Assembly (NCBI GenBank): GCA_963844565.1
Contig: CAWJON010000002.1
Span: 2,046,001-2,110,000, forward strand
Source: JAFEDN01 sp963844565
GTDB lineage: Bacteria > Pseudomonadota > Gammaproteobacteria > Coxiellales > Coxiellaceae
Reading direction: 5' to 3'
DNA: 64,000 bases
Shown: in pieces, positions 8,900-18,018 of the stretch
Position numbering within the stretch: position 1 is the first letter of the stretch
How the letters are laid out: every line of letters begins with the position of its first letter
The notes under the pieces: model-generated
The model's input: only the letters and a program-made list of their open reading frames with translations
What the model was told of the DNA's origin: nothing
The model's database searches: none
Translations under genes and position numbers: made by a program

Positions 8900-11722
8900 T
8901 TATTTCAACGCTTCTGCAATCAGTGCAGTCTGTTGTTTTTTGTGTAACGCGGAATAACCACCAGAAGGCGCAGCCATGGATTCTCGCCCCGCATAACTTA
9001 ACTCCGCATTTTTAGGCAAGCAAGTTAGGAAACGATCATACATGATATACCAAGCCCCCTGGTTTTTTGGTTCTTCCTGGCACCAAACAATATTTTTTAC
9101 CTGTGCATAGGTTTTCAACGCTTCTTTCAATTCAAATTCTGGAAATGGATAGAGCTGTTCTAAACGAATAATGGCAATATCAGTTTGCTTTAGCTCGCGG
9201 CGCTTTTCCAATAATTCATAATAGATTTTTCCAGAACAAAAAATCACTTTACGCACTTTTTTCGGTTCAATCGGATCTATTTCTGGAATGACCAATTGGA
9301 GTTGTCCGCTGGCTAAATCTTCTAACGAAGAAACCGCTAATTTGTGGCGTAATAAACTCTTGGGACTCATTACCACCAACGGTGTGCGATACGGTCTTAA
9401 CACCTGACGACGCAATAAGTGAAATATCTGCGCCGGCGTGCTGGGCACAAACACTTGCATATTTTCTTGCGCACACAATTGCAGATAGCGTTCTAATCGC
9501 GCCGAGGAATGTTCCGGGCCCTCACCCTGTTGACCGTGGGGCAGTAACAACACCAATCCGCATAAACGATTCCATTTTTGCCAACCCGAGCTGAGGAATT
9601 GATCGACGTAAACTTGCGCGACGTTGGCGAAGTCACCATATTGAGCTTCCCATAAAACTAACGCATCAGGATCAGTCATGGCATAACCATATTCGAATCC
9701 CATGGGCCCAGATTCCGCCAGTAAAGAATCATAAATTTCTAATCGGGCTTGTTTCTTCGCCAGATGCGCCAACGGCATGTAAACTTCACCCGTATTTTGA
9801 TCATACAAAGCAGCATGTCGATGAAAGAAGGTGCCACGGCGACAATCCTCTCCTGAAAATCGGACACGATGCTCTTCGGCAAGCAAAGTTGCATAAGCCA
9901 TTGTTTCAGCATAACCCCAATCCAAGGGCTGCTCGCCTGCCGTCATTTTCTCTCGGGCTTGGATTAGCATGGACACATTGCGTTGTAATTTAAAACCTTC
10001 GGGGATTTGTGTGATTTTTTTCCCTAAGGCAATTAACGTTTCTTTGGGGACAGAAGTGTCCACCTGTATATTCCAGGATTGATTAATATAAGGCGCCCAG
10101 TTGGGCGCCGGATAGCGTTCTTTAAAATTCTCTTGCGTCACTGGCGGCACCACTTGGCCTTTATCCAAATGCAAACGGTAAGCTTCCCATAATTGATCCA
10201 CTTCCTCAGGCTTGCAAACACCTTCTTCAATCAGTTTTTGCGCATAGACCAACCGAGGTACTGGTTGTTTATCAATTTTTGCATACATACTGGGTTGAGT
10301 CGCTCGCGGTTCATCCGCTTCATTATGTCCGTGTCGCCGATAGCAGACCAAATCAATGGTTACATCTTTATGGAATTTCATGCGGTAATCGACGGCTATT
10401 TGCACCGCTTTCACGGTGGCTTCAGCATCATCGCCGTTGACATGCAAAATAGGAATGTCGATAATTTTAGCGGCGTCCGAGCAATAATTAGAAGAACGTG
10501 AGTCGCGCGGATCGCTGGTGGTAAAACCGACTTGATTGTTGACAATAATGTGAATCGCTCCGCCAACGGTGTAGGCGCGGGTATTGGCCATACTGAGGGT
10601 TTCTTGGATAACACCCTGACCAATAAAAGAAGCGTCACCATGGATCATAACGCCCATAGCATAATCTTGTTCGGGGTTGCTCGTCGGTGATTTACGTTCT
10701 TGACGCGCACGCACGGAACCCATGACCACAGGATTGACGAATTCAAGATGAGAAGGATTGCACATTAAAGATAAATGCAAATAACCGGTAGGCGTTTTCA
10801 TATTGCTTGAAAAACCATTGTGATATTTGACGTCGCCGGTGGTCATTCCATAATCTTTGGTGCCTTCAAATTCTTGAAACAGCTCAAATGGAGCTTGTCC
10901 CATGATATTAAGCAAAACGTTTAGCCGGCCTCGATGGGCCATCCCAATCACCACCTCTCGCACGTTCGCGGCGGAAGCGCGGATGGCCAATTCTTCCAGC
11001 ATGGGAATTAAAGCATCTGCCCCTTCAATAGAAAAACGCTTTTGTGCCGTGTATTTGCGTTCCAAATATTTTTCCAAACCGTCGGCGGCATTTAATTGTT
11101 GCAAAATATTTCTTTTCTTTTCAGCAGTAAAAGTAATGGCAGGCATTTTTATTTCCATATATTCGCGAAGCCAGGCGCGTTCTTCTTCATTGCTGATACG
11201 CGTATATTCAATGCCGATTGTCCCACAATAAATTCGTCTTAACGTCTCATAAATTTCTCGTAAAGTGGCTGTGGATTTTGCCAAAACGCCGCGGGTTAAA
11301 AAATTTTGATCCATTTCGGCTGGACCGAGTTGATAAGATTTTAATTCCAGTCGCGAATCTACCGGTTCCTCATCACTCAACGGATTAATTTGCGCGTTTA
11401 GATGCCCAAATCGACGGTAAGCCGTAATTAATTGATCCACCACTTCTTGACGGGGCAGCGTGGCAGAAGAGATTGAAGCAGCTTTTGGTTTCTTGGCGAG
11501 CTCGCGAAGCTGTTCTTGAATTTTATAATGAGAGACATCTTGAGATTGCCCGCGGCCCGCTTGTCCTTTGATTAATGTTTCAAAGTAAGTGCGCCATTCA
11601 GCTTCAACTGAGTTAGGATTTTCTAAAAATTGATCGTACAAAGATTCAAGGTAGCCTGCATTGCCTGCAGACAAATATGAACTTAATTGCCAGCTTTGCA
11701 GAGATGTTTTTTGCTTAGACAT
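8900..11722 (-). CDS. sucA: 2-oxoglutarate dehydrogenase E1 component
   Basis: 940 residues, the family's usual size. It decarboxylates 2-oxoglutarate with thiamine diphosphate and passes succinyl to SucB. Landmarks are the N-terminal E2-docking segment (YLESLYDQFLENPNSVE), GMAHRGRLNVL, the cofactor region HVNGDDAEATVKA with YRRHGHNEADEP, and the C-terminal HSSARLERYLQL and NIVWCQEEPKNQG. It follows sdhB by 15 bases, so the TCA genes are probably co-transcribed from before sdhC. Confidence 0.97.
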   Translation of the reverse strand: MSKQKTSLQSWQLSSYLSAGNAGYLESLYDQFLENPNSVEAEWRTYFETLIKGQAGRGQSQDVSHYKIQEQLRELAKKPKAASISSATLPRQEVVDQLITAYRRFGHLNAQINPLSDEEPVDSRLELKSYQLGPAEMDQNFLTRGVLAKSTATLREIYETLRRIYCGTIGIEYTRISNEEERAWLREYMEIKMPAITFTAEKKRNILQQLNAADGLEKYLERKYTAQKRFSIEGADALIPMLEELAIRASAANVREVVIGMAHRGRLNVLLNIMGQAPFELFQEFEGTKDYGMTTGDVKYHNGFSSNMKTPTGYLHLSLMCNPSHLEFVNPVVMGSVRARQERKSPTSNPEQDYAMGVMIHGDASFIGQGVIQETLSMANTRAYTVGGAIHIIVNNQVGFTTSDPRDSRSSNYCSDAAKIIDIPILHVNGDDAEATVKAVQIAVDYRMKFHKDVTIDLVCYRRHGHNEADEPRATQPSMYAKIDKQPVPRLVYAQKLIEEGVCKPEEVDQLWEAYRLHLDKGQVVPPVTQENFKERYPAPNWAPYINQSWNIQVDTSVPKETLIALGKKITQIPEGFKLQRNVSMLIQAREKMTAGEQPLDWGYAETMAYATLLAEEHRVRFSGEDCRRGTFFHRHAALYDQNTGEVYMPLAHLAKKQARLEIYDSLLAESGPMGFEYGYAMTDPDALVLWEAQYGDFANVAQVYVDQFLSSGWQKWNRLCGLVLLLPHGQQGEGPEHSSARLERYLQLCAQENMQVFVPSTPAQIFHLLRRQVLRPYRTPLVVMSPKSLLRHKLAVSSLEDLASGQLQLVIPEIDPIEPKKVRKVIFCSGKIYYELLEKRRELKQTDIAIIRLEQLYPFPEFELKEALKTYAQVKNIVWCQEEPKNQGAWYIMYDRFLTCLPKNAELSYAGRESMAAPSGGYSALHKKQQTALIAEALK

Positions 11723-11737
11723 GATAAACCTATTTTT

Positions 11738-12457
11738 TTATTCCGTATGGTGTAACATTTCTCGTCGAATTTTAGCGATAGCTTCTGATGGATTTAAACC
11801 TTTAGGACAAACACTTGCACAATTCATGATGGTGCGGCAACGAAATGCGCTGTAAGGATCCTTCAACGCTTCTAGTCTCGGCACAGTTTCAGTATCACGA
11901 CTGTCTGCAATAAAACGATAGGCGCCGAGTAACCCAGCAGGTCCAATAAATTTGTCTGGATTCCACCAGTAAGAAGGACAAGCGCTGGTGCAGCAAGCAC
12001 ACAGGATGCATTCATATAATCCATCTAACTTGGCGCGCTCTTCTGGAGACTGGAGTCGTTCGGTAATCGGCGGCGGATTTTTATTTTGTAAATAAGGTTT
12101 AACCTTGGCGTATTGATTGAAAAATGGTTCCATATCGACGATTAAATCAACAATAACCGGAAAACTCGGCAAAGGGTTAATAACGACTCGATCCGGCAGA
12201 TGAATTAATTGGGTGATACAAGCCAAACCATTTTTTCCGTTGATGTTCATGCCATCAGAACCGCACACGCCTTCACCGCAAGATCGTCGAAATCCCAAGC
12301 TGGGATCTAATATTTCTTTAATGGCTTCCAACGCATTTAATAACATTGCGCCTTTGATTTGATTGGTATTCAACACAAAATCTTGCATATACGGCGCTTT
12401 ACCGCTTTCTGGGTCAAATCGATAAATTGAAAAAGTCATTTCACGATTGGCTGGCAT
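11738..12457 (-). CDS. sdhB: Succinate dehydrogenase iron-sulfur subunit
   Basis: 239 residues. The N-terminal plant-type ferredoxin domain holds the [2Fe-2S] cysteines (CGEGVCGSDGMNINGKNGLAC is split by only a few residues), and the C-terminal domain holds the [4Fe-4S] and [3Fe-4S] ligands in CILCACCTSACPSYWW and CRTIMNCASVCPKG. It carries electrons from SdhA flavin to the membrane quinone site. The gene begins 2 bases after the sdhA stop. Confidence 0.97.
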   Translation of the reverse strand: MPANREMTFSIYRFDPESGKAPYMQDFVLNTNQIKGAMLLNALEAIKEILDPSLGFRRSCGEGVCGSDGMNINGKNGLACITQLIHLPDRVVINPLPSFPVIVDLIVDMEPFFNQYAKVKPYLQNKNPPPITERLQSPEERAKLDGLYECILCACCTSACPSYWWNPDKFIGPAGLLGAYRFIADSRDTETVPRLEALKDPYSAFRCRTIMNCASVCPKGLNPSEAIAKIRREMLHHTE

Positions 12458-12459
12458 AG

Positions 12460-14217
12460 TTATTCTCTTTCTTTGAGTTTAAAAGGGGGGACGGATTTAG
12501 GTGTTAAATTAACTGGCCTTGATCCTAACCGGCCATCCAAAAAATATAAAGAATGTTTTAACCAATTGACATCATCTCTTGCTGGAAAATCATAACGGGA
12601 GTGAGCACCGCGACTTTCAGTGCGATTCAACGCGCAGGTTGCAGTTGCTACGGCCACATCCATTAAATTATTTAATTCTAATAATTCAATCAAATTGGTG
12701 TTAAATACTTTGCGATGATTTTTCATCTTCGCCTTTTTTAGGCTCTGCGATAAATTTTTTATTTTATCTAATCCGGGTTCCATATGTTTTTGATCGCGAA
12801 AAACCCCGAAATTATTTTGCATGGTTTCACGCATATCACGGCGAATTTCCGCTGGGTCTTCCGTGTTATTTTTATCTTGAATGCGATCTAATCGTTCAAG
12901 AATTTGATTGACTGATTCTCCATCATGACGATTTTCATCTATTTCATTGCGCAATTCTCTTTCCAGATGAATGCCAGCTGCTCGCCCAAACACAATTAAA
13001 TCCAGCAAGGAATTTGTGCCCAAGCGATTAGCGCCATGGACAGAAACACAAGCGCATTCACCAGCGGCATAAAGCCCAGGAACAATTTTTTCTTGGCCTG
13101 CCGCATCGTGCGTAATAACTTGTGCATTAATATTGGTGGGAATCCCTCCCATCATATAATGACAAGTTGGCGCCGTGGGAATGGGTTCTTTCACTGGATC
13201 AATATTAGCAAACGCGATGGATAATTCCCGAATGCCGGGCAGGCGTTGTCGAATCAATTCTTCACCCAAATGATCCACCTTGAGTAAAACATGATCTTTT
13301 TCGGGGCCACAACCATTCCCCGCCAAAATTTCCATGATAATGGCTCTGGCCACCACATCTCGGCAATCTAAATCCTTGAGATGAGGAGAATACCGTTCCA
13401 TAAACCGTTCATTGTTTTTATTGAGTAAATAACCGCCCTCGCCTCTCACGCCTTCACTGATTAAACAACCGACGCCGGCTATCCCGGTCGGATGGAATTG
13501 CCAAAATTCCATATCTTCTAGTGGGAGACCTGCGCGCAACACCATTCCCAGGCCGTCTCCTGAATTGATATAAGCATTTGAAGTAGTACTGTAAATTCTG
13601 CCAGCGCCCCCGGTGGCCAACACGGTAGCGCGCGCCTTGAAAAAAACCAGTTCGCCTGTTTCAATGCAAATGGCCACAACTCCAGTGACACCGCCCTGTT
13701 GATCTTTTACCAAATCAACCGCATACCATTCGTTATAAAAATGAGTTTTGGCCTCTAAGTTTTTTTGAAACATGGTATGAACCATCGCGTGGCCGGTGCG
13801 GTCAGCGGCCGAACAAGTTCTGCGAGCCGGTTCAGCGCCAAAATTCACGGTGTGGCCGCCAAAAGCGCGTTGGTAGATTTTACCATTCTCTAATCGCGAA
13901 AATGGCAGGCCCATATGTTCAAGCTCATAAACTGAAGCTGGAGCATTTTCACACATGTATTCGATTGCATCTTGATCACCCAGATAATCCGAACCATTGA
14001 CCGTGTCATACATGTGCCATTGCCAATGGTCTTCAATCACATTACCTAAAGCAGCGGCAATACCCCCTTGAGCAGACACCGTATGTGAACGTGTGGGATA
14101 AACTTTGGATAAAACAGCTACTTTATAATTGGACTGCGACAGTTGTAGGGCAGCTCGTAAGCCGGCTCCTCCTGCACCAATGATGATGGCGTCAAATTTC
14201 TTTTCTTTAATTTTCAT
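12460..14217 (-). CDS. sdhA: Succinate dehydrogenase flavoprotein subunit
   Basis: 585 residues from the ATG at 14217; an in-frame TTG lies two codons earlier but ATG is preferred. The FAD-binding motif is IIGAGGAGLRAAL, and the histidine for covalent FAD attachment is near residue 45 in TRSHTVSAQGG. Substrate-site segments QFHPTGIAG and LGTNSLLDLIVFGRAAG are intact. It oxidises succinate to fumarate. It follows sdhD by 10 bases. Confidence 0.96.
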   Translation of the reverse strand: MKIKEKKFDAIIIGAGGAGLRAALQLSQSNYKVAVLSKVYPTRSHTVSAQGGIAAALGNVIEDHWQWHMYDTVNGSDYLGDQDAIEYMCENAPASVYELEHMGLPFSRLENGKIYQRAFGGHTVNFGAEPARRTCSAADRTGHAMVHTMFQKNLEAKTHFYNEWYAVDLVKDQQGGVTGVVAICIETGELVFFKARATVLATGGAGRIYSTTSNAYINSGDGLGMVLRAGLPLEDMEFWQFHPTGIAGVGCLISEGVRGEGGYLLNKNNERFMERYSPHLKDLDCRDVVARAIIMEILAGNGCGPEKDHVLLKVDHLGEELIRQRLPGIRELSIAFANIDPVKEPIPTAPTCHYMMGGIPTNINAQVITHDAAGQEKIVPGLYAAGECACVSVHGANRLGTNSLLDLIVFGRAAGIHLERELRNEIDENRHDGESVNQILERLDRIQDKNNTEDPAEIRRDMRETMQNNFGVFRDQKHMEPGLDKIKNLSQSLKKAKMKNHRKVFNTNLIELLELNNLMDVAVATATCALNRTESRGAHSRYDFPARDDVNWLKHSLYFLDGRLGSRPVNLTPKSVPPFKLKERE

Positions 14218-14227
14218 TCTCAACGAC

Positions 14228-14566
14228 TCAAAATAGGATTTTCAAACCCCAAACCACGTAACCTAATAACACCAGGATTACCAATGATTGAACAACCAAA
14301 CGTAGGGGGCCGTTTTTAATGTAATCCGTAGTAACCGTCCACAGCCCAATCCAAGCATGCCACAAAATGGCCAGCAGGATGATACAGCTAAATATCTGCA
14401 TCCAAAGGCTAGAAAATAAATTATGCCATTGAGCGTAATATAAAGGTGAGGCGGTAAATAAATAGATGATGATAAAGAGTGCATACGCCCCGATCAGGAT
14501 TGAGGTTATTCTTTGCACAATCCAATCGCGTAAACCGCTGTGTGAAGATTTTACGACCATATCCAA
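14228..14566 (-). CDS. sdhD: Succinate dehydrogenase membrane anchor subunit
   Basis: 112 residues with three predicted membrane helices (about 16-36, 53-73, 90-110). The second helix carries LLAILWHAWIGLW, where a histidine is expected to sit near the heme. With SdhC it anchors SdhAB and forms the ubiquinone site. The start overlaps the end of sdhC by 16 bases. Confidence 0.93.
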   Translation of the reverse strand: MDMVVKSSHSGLRDWIVQRITSILIGAYALFIIIYLFTASPLYYAQWHNLFSSLWMQIFSCIILLAILWHAWIGLWTVTTDYIKNGPLRLVVQSLVILVLLGYVVWGLKILF

Positions 14567-14934
14567 ATCCCAAAGAAAATCGCAATGAGAATGGCCAAGA
14601 TTAAAACACCCCAGGCGCTGACTCGACCGGCTGGTAAACTCTCGCCAATTCCGGCATCCATCAGCAAGTGGCGTATGCCAGCAAAGAGATGGCCAAACAC
14701 CGCAACAACCAAAACCCAGAGAATTAATTGCAGCCCAACGTGTGTAGTCAAAGAATTTGTTATTTGATCAAAGCTGGCCTGAGAATTTAAAGTTTGACTG
14801 AGCAAATAAAGTGCAATCGGCAAAAATAAAAATATCAACACACCTGAAATTCGGTGTAAGATAGAGACAATCGCGGTAATCGGAAATTTAATCCGCCACA
14901 AATTTAGAAAAACGGGTCGCTGAATGTCTTTCAC
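14551..14934 (-). CDS. sdhC: Succinate dehydrogenase cytochrome b556 subunit
   Basis: 127 residues. RPVFLNLWRIKFPITAI and SILHRISGVLIF are the family signature before helix 1; GHLFAGIRHLLMDAG carries the heme-ligand histidine. Three membrane helices. It is the first gene of the sdhCDAB-sucABCD operon, and the 79-base spacer to lpxH (14935-15013) must hold divergent promoters; the minus strand there is very AT-rich but I see no clean -35/-10 pair. Confidence 0.95.
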   Translation of the reverse strand: MKDIQRPVFLNLWRIKFPITAIVSILHRISGVLIFLFLPIALYLLSQTLNSQASFDQITNSLTTHVGLQLILWVLVVAVFGHLFAGIRHLLMDAGIGESLPAGRVSAWGVLILAILIAIFFGIWIWS

Positions 14935-15013
14935 AAATGATCCTTGGATATACTATCAATATAGCAATTTGATTGATTATATGCTTTAGCCTTTTAAAAA
15001 ACAAACGCTGAAG

Positions 15014-15751
15014 GTGAAAAAATTGACCACGCTTTTTATTTCAGATCTACATTTAGAGCCCAACGAACCTCAAGCGGTTGGAATATTGGAGCGGCTTTTA
15101 TATCAAACCGGGAAAAATGTAGAAAAATTGTACATCTTGGGGGATTTGTTTGAAAAATGGATGGGTGATGACGATTTAAACCCCTTCAGTAAACAAATTA
15201 TCCAATTGTTCAAAAAAGCAACCGATTCAGGGTTGCCGATTTATTTCATGCATGGCAATCGTGATTTTTTAATTGGCAAAAAATTTGCAGCATTAACCGG
15301 CATTCAATTGCTGCCGGACCCCACGCTTATTAATCTCTATGGGACCCCAACCTTGTTAATGCATGGAGACAGCCTTTGCACTTTGGATAAAAAATTTCAA
15401 GCTTGGAGGAAATTCTATTCCAATCCCATTTATCTTAAAATTGGCCTTTTTATTTTTCCCCTGTGGCTCCGCCGTCAGATCGGCAAATGGCTGCGCCGCA
15501 AAAGTTGTCAACACCAATTGAATTTGGATCATAAAATTACTGATGTTTCTTTGGAAGAAGTGCTACGAATGATGCAAGCTTATAAGGTCAGCCAACTCAT
15601 TCACGGGCACACTCATCGTCCGGCGGTTCATTCAGTAAATTTAGAAGAAAAAGCCGTAGGAAAACGCTACGTATTAGGATCGTGGGAAAATCAAAAACCT
15701 ATTGTTCTTTTCTGCGATCCAAGTGGTTGTCGTTTAACGGAAATAGAATAA
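15014..15751 (+). CDS. lpxH: UDP-2,3-diacylglucosamine diphosphatase
   Basis: 245 residues with a GTG start. A metallophosphoesterase that cleaves UDP-2,3-diacylglucosamine to lipid X in lipid A synthesis at the inner membrane face. Motifs: FISDLHLEP, LGDLFEKWMGDDD, HGNRDFLIG, MHGDSLCT and IHGHTHRPAVH. These match LpxH rather than the LpxI type. Length is normal (E. coli 240). It implies an LPS-bearing envelope. A terminator hairpin follows directly. Confidence 0.93.
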   Translation: MKKLTTLFISDLHLEPNEPQAVGILERLLYQTGKNVEKLYILGDLFEKWMGDDDLNPFSKQIIQLFKKATDSGLPIYFMHGNRDFLIGKKFAALTGIQLLPDPTLINLYGTPTLLMHGDSLCTLDKKFQAWRKFYSNPIYLKIGLFIFPLWLRRQIGKWLRRKSCQHQLNLDHKITDVSLEEVLRMMQAYKVSQLIHGHTHRPAVHSVNLEEKAVGKRYVLGSWENQKPIVLFCDPSGCRLTEIE

Positions 15752-15767
15752 CAATATAGAAGAAAAT

Positions 15768-15798
15768 ACCCCGCGCTGTGACACGCGGGACTTTTTTT
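15768..15798 (+). terminator. Intrinsic terminator of lpxH
   Basis: CCCGCG (15770-15775) and CGCGGG (15784-15789) form a 6-bp GC stem with an 8-base loop followed by seven T. Its first bases (taccccg) resemble the first hairpin of the repeat copies before pabB and otsA, so it may derive from the same element. It also overlaps the end of the convergent hypothetical gene. Confidence 0.75.
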
Positions 15799-16312
15799 AC
15801 ATGCTCAGCGAAGAAGCTAAATTATATTCTTGTAAAATATCATATTCTGCACGACCGATAATCTTTAAAGACGCTTGTTCATTCGAGCGTTGTGAACTAG
15901 ATATCGGATCATCAATCTCCTTTGCGCATTCAGGTAAAGCGTACATCAGTGCTTTCGCCATTCCTGTCCCTGGGTTATCGTTTCTAAATTGATTAATCAG
16001 ATCGATAATCTCGTGTGTCGAATTTGTTTTCTCCAAATCCAATAAAAATTTTATTAATCGTTTTTTACCGGGTTCACCTGTCATAAAATTGTGCTTTTTG
16101 CCAAATTCATAAGGGACGCTAATATTTTCTGGCTCGTACTGGAAAAGACTAAATACTGAGGTGTAACTACTTTTTTTGCTTTCTCTAACCTCATGCATTT
16201 CTACCGCTTTTGGTTTCATTTCCCAATAACTGTTGCTCAACCCGGCAACCACTGCTTGTTTTGCTTCAGCATGGTCTTTTAATATTGTTTTTTTCATATT
16301 TAAAAATTTCAT
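15797..16312 (-). CDS. Hypothetical protein
   Basis: 171 residues when started at the ATG at 16312, six bases after GAGGAG (16319-16324); an ATG two codons upstream abuts that site and is unlikely. No recognised domain. The mid-region has charged helix-forming stretches (KRLIKFLLDLEKTNSTHEI) and the C-terminus is Ser/Glu rich. No signal peptide or membrane segment. It leads a series of minus-strand accessory genes with no housekeeping homologues I recognise. A type IV effector is possible from the context but unsupported by a motif. Confidence 0.6.
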   Translation of the reverse strand: MKFLNMKKTILKDHAEAKQAVVAGLSNSYWEMKPKAVEMHEVRESKKSSYTSVFSLFQYEPENISVPYEFGKKHNFMTGEPGKKRLIKFLLDLEKTNSTHEIIDLINQFRNDNPGTGMAKALMYALPECAKEIDDPISSSQRSNEQASLKIIGRAEYDILQEYNLASSLSM

Positions 16313-16387
16313 AAACATCTCCTCAAAAAATTAACTAAACACTACAAGGAGAACGATATGCTGATGACGAGAAAAGAAAAATAAGTA

Positions 16388-16412
16388 AAAAGTTAAAACT
16401 CCTTTAACTTTT
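16388..16412. repeat. Perfect AT-rich inverted repeat (hairpin)
   Basis: AAAAGTTAAA (16388-16397) and TTTAACTTTT (16403-16412) pair perfectly over 10 bases around a 5-base loop (ACTCC). It lies in the spacer between two minus-strand genes and could be a weak terminator for the gene ending at 16443, though no clear T run follows on that strand. Confidence 0.5.
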
Positions 16413-16442
16413 AACTCACTAATCAGCCTTTTCCCCTTTCTT

Positions 16443-16763
16443 TTAAAACGCAATTGAATTATTTAATTCAGCAATTTCAATAAACCTGTTGATGGAAGCA
16501 GTAGGTTCAAGTTGAATGATCGGTATGTCGGGATGTGAAATTTTAGCTTTTTCTGATATCAATTTATGCATTTTAGTATTAAATATTTTATCGTCAGTCA
16601 TATAGATTAAATGGATTTCTTCACATCCGTCCAAATCTGGCAAAAAAATAACATCTCCTTTTATGCTCATATTCGGAGATAACTCAATAAAAATTTTTTT
16701 AAATTGGCAATAAATGTTTTTCATCGATTCCAAGGTTTTTAGAAATTTCACTCTTATCTTCAT
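16443..16763 (-). CDS. Hypothetical protein, possible C-terminal piece of the upstream gene
   Basis: 106 residues from the ATG at 16763, overlapping the preceding gene by 65 bases; an internal ATG at 16724 is an alternative. No good ribosome-binding site is visible at either. The protein has alternating beta-type segments (GDVIFLPDLDGCEEIHLIYM) with no domain I recognise. Long overlap and lack of a start signal make it plausible that this is the end of the 439-residue protein, separated by a one-base insertion. I cannot decide between coupling and decay. Confidence 0.4.
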   Translation of the reverse strand: MKIRVKFLKTLESMKNIYCQFKKIFIELSPNMSIKGDVIFLPDLDGCEEIHLIYMTDDKIFNTKMHKLISEKAKISHPDIPIIQLEPTASINRFIEIAELNNSIAF

Positions 16764-18018
16764 CGAGAATGGAAAATAAACCCGTTATCACCTTGGTATA
16801 TTCAGGAATTTCTCGCAGAGGAGAAATTTTATGTTCCCCAGATTTTTGGACTGGAATACGATTTTGTTCCTCTAATAATGATTTTAACACCTCGAAAAAT
16901 TCTTTGAATACCACCTGCCAGTCAGATATTTGCATTTGCCGACAGGGGAATCGACTAATGGCTGTTACTTTTCTAATATCACTTGCATCGACTGGATTCA
17001 TTTCGCCAGCATAATTAAGAAATTCCACTGCGTTATTGGCTTCCACTAAGCCGTGTTGACTCGGAACCCATAATTGAAATCCCTTATCAATTAAATGCTG
17101 GAGGAGAAAATGATAATATGAAAAATCTGTTATTAACGCATAGCTTGTATCATAAAGAGGAAATTCCAAACTTATTAATGAGAAAGGTGAAAATTTTATG
17201 GGAAAAGCCCTTATAGAGAAGGCAGGCAACCCGACCGCATCTCGCCGATGATCAATATTCATTGTGATGGGTAACGCCGTATGCATATGTCCGCTGGCTT
17301 TCGACGCCTGCCCCCCTAAAGAAATTAATAAAGGCTCTAAATGTGAGAGTATCTTTTTTCGATTTTTATCTAACAAATAATTCTGCTTTATTCGAATTTT
17401 AACCCCTTTGGGTTTTATGGATGGCATCAGGATAAATTTTGATTCACTTGTCGGTAGGGTTGATCGATGTGGCTGCGGCTCCGTATAAGAAAGTTCAGCG
17501 CTTGGTAATTTTTTAGTTTCAGAACCAGCGCTGGATTTTGCATCCAAATTTTTCTGTTCAATTTTTTCTTCTGGTTTTGATAAAATGGAGTTTTTCGGAG
17601 AATTTGTTTTAATTTTTTCTTCTGCCTTTGGGCTGAATTCTGGAGTTGGCAAAAGCAAAGCCTCTGAAGTAGCAACCACATCTGAATTATTCCTTGGGAT
17701 GAGAGCGGGAGTCGGGTCATAGATAACATCATCGATAACAACCCAAGTGTGCATTATACTGTTAATTTTTCCTTTTTCATCCGAGACCAGCCCGTTGACT
17801 AATTGAACGTTAACCTTATTATCTAATACAAAAAGAACTAATATAAGCAAAAAAATCCCACTTTCTGTACAGACTACTTTACGATGCTGCAAACAATAAT
17901 AAAATAAAGATAATATTTTATTATTGTCTGCAGATTTTGAATTATATAAAATTTGCAAATTTAAACATGAATCAGGCAATTTTTGTCTAGAAGCATAATT
18001 TTTCCCATGTGGATTCAT
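16699..18018 (-). CDS. Hypothetical protein with transglutaminase-like Cys-His-Asp motif
   Basis: 439 residues; the ATG overlaps the previous stop by 4 bases. Residues 48-101 have the order and spacing of a transglutaminase/lasso-protease-type fold: Cys50 at the start of a hydrophobic helix, then MHTWVVIDDVIYDPTP with His90 and Asp101. A charged, low-complexity Ser/Lys/Glu/Pro linker (~110-200) follows, then a C-terminal region (~200-439) with no recognised domain but a repeated hydrophobic pattern. The function could be thiol protease, transglutaminase or deamidase; all are inference from three residues. It belongs to the decaying block 16.4-20.3 kb. Confidence 0.5.
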   Translation of the reverse strand: MNPHGKNYASRQKLPDSCLNLQILYNSKSADNNKILSLFYYCLQHRKVVCTESGIFLLILVLFVLDNKVNVQLVNGLVSDEKGKINSIMHTWVVIDDVIYDPTPALIPRNNSDVVATSEALLLPTPEFSPKAEEKIKTNSPKNSILSKPEEKIEQKNLDAKSSAGSETKKLPSAELSYTEPQPHRSTLPTSESKFILMPSIKPKGVKIRIKQNYLLDKNRKKILSHLEPLLISLGGQASKASGHMHTALPITMNIDHRRDAVGLPAFSIRAFPIKFSPFSLISLEFPLYDTSYALITDFSYYHFLLQHLIDKGFQLWVPSQHGLVEANNAVEFLNYAGEMNPVDASDIRKVTAISRFPCRQMQISDWQVVFKEFFEVLKSLLEEQNRIPVQKSGEHKISPLREIPEYTKVITGLFSILDEDKSEISKNLGIDEKHLLPI

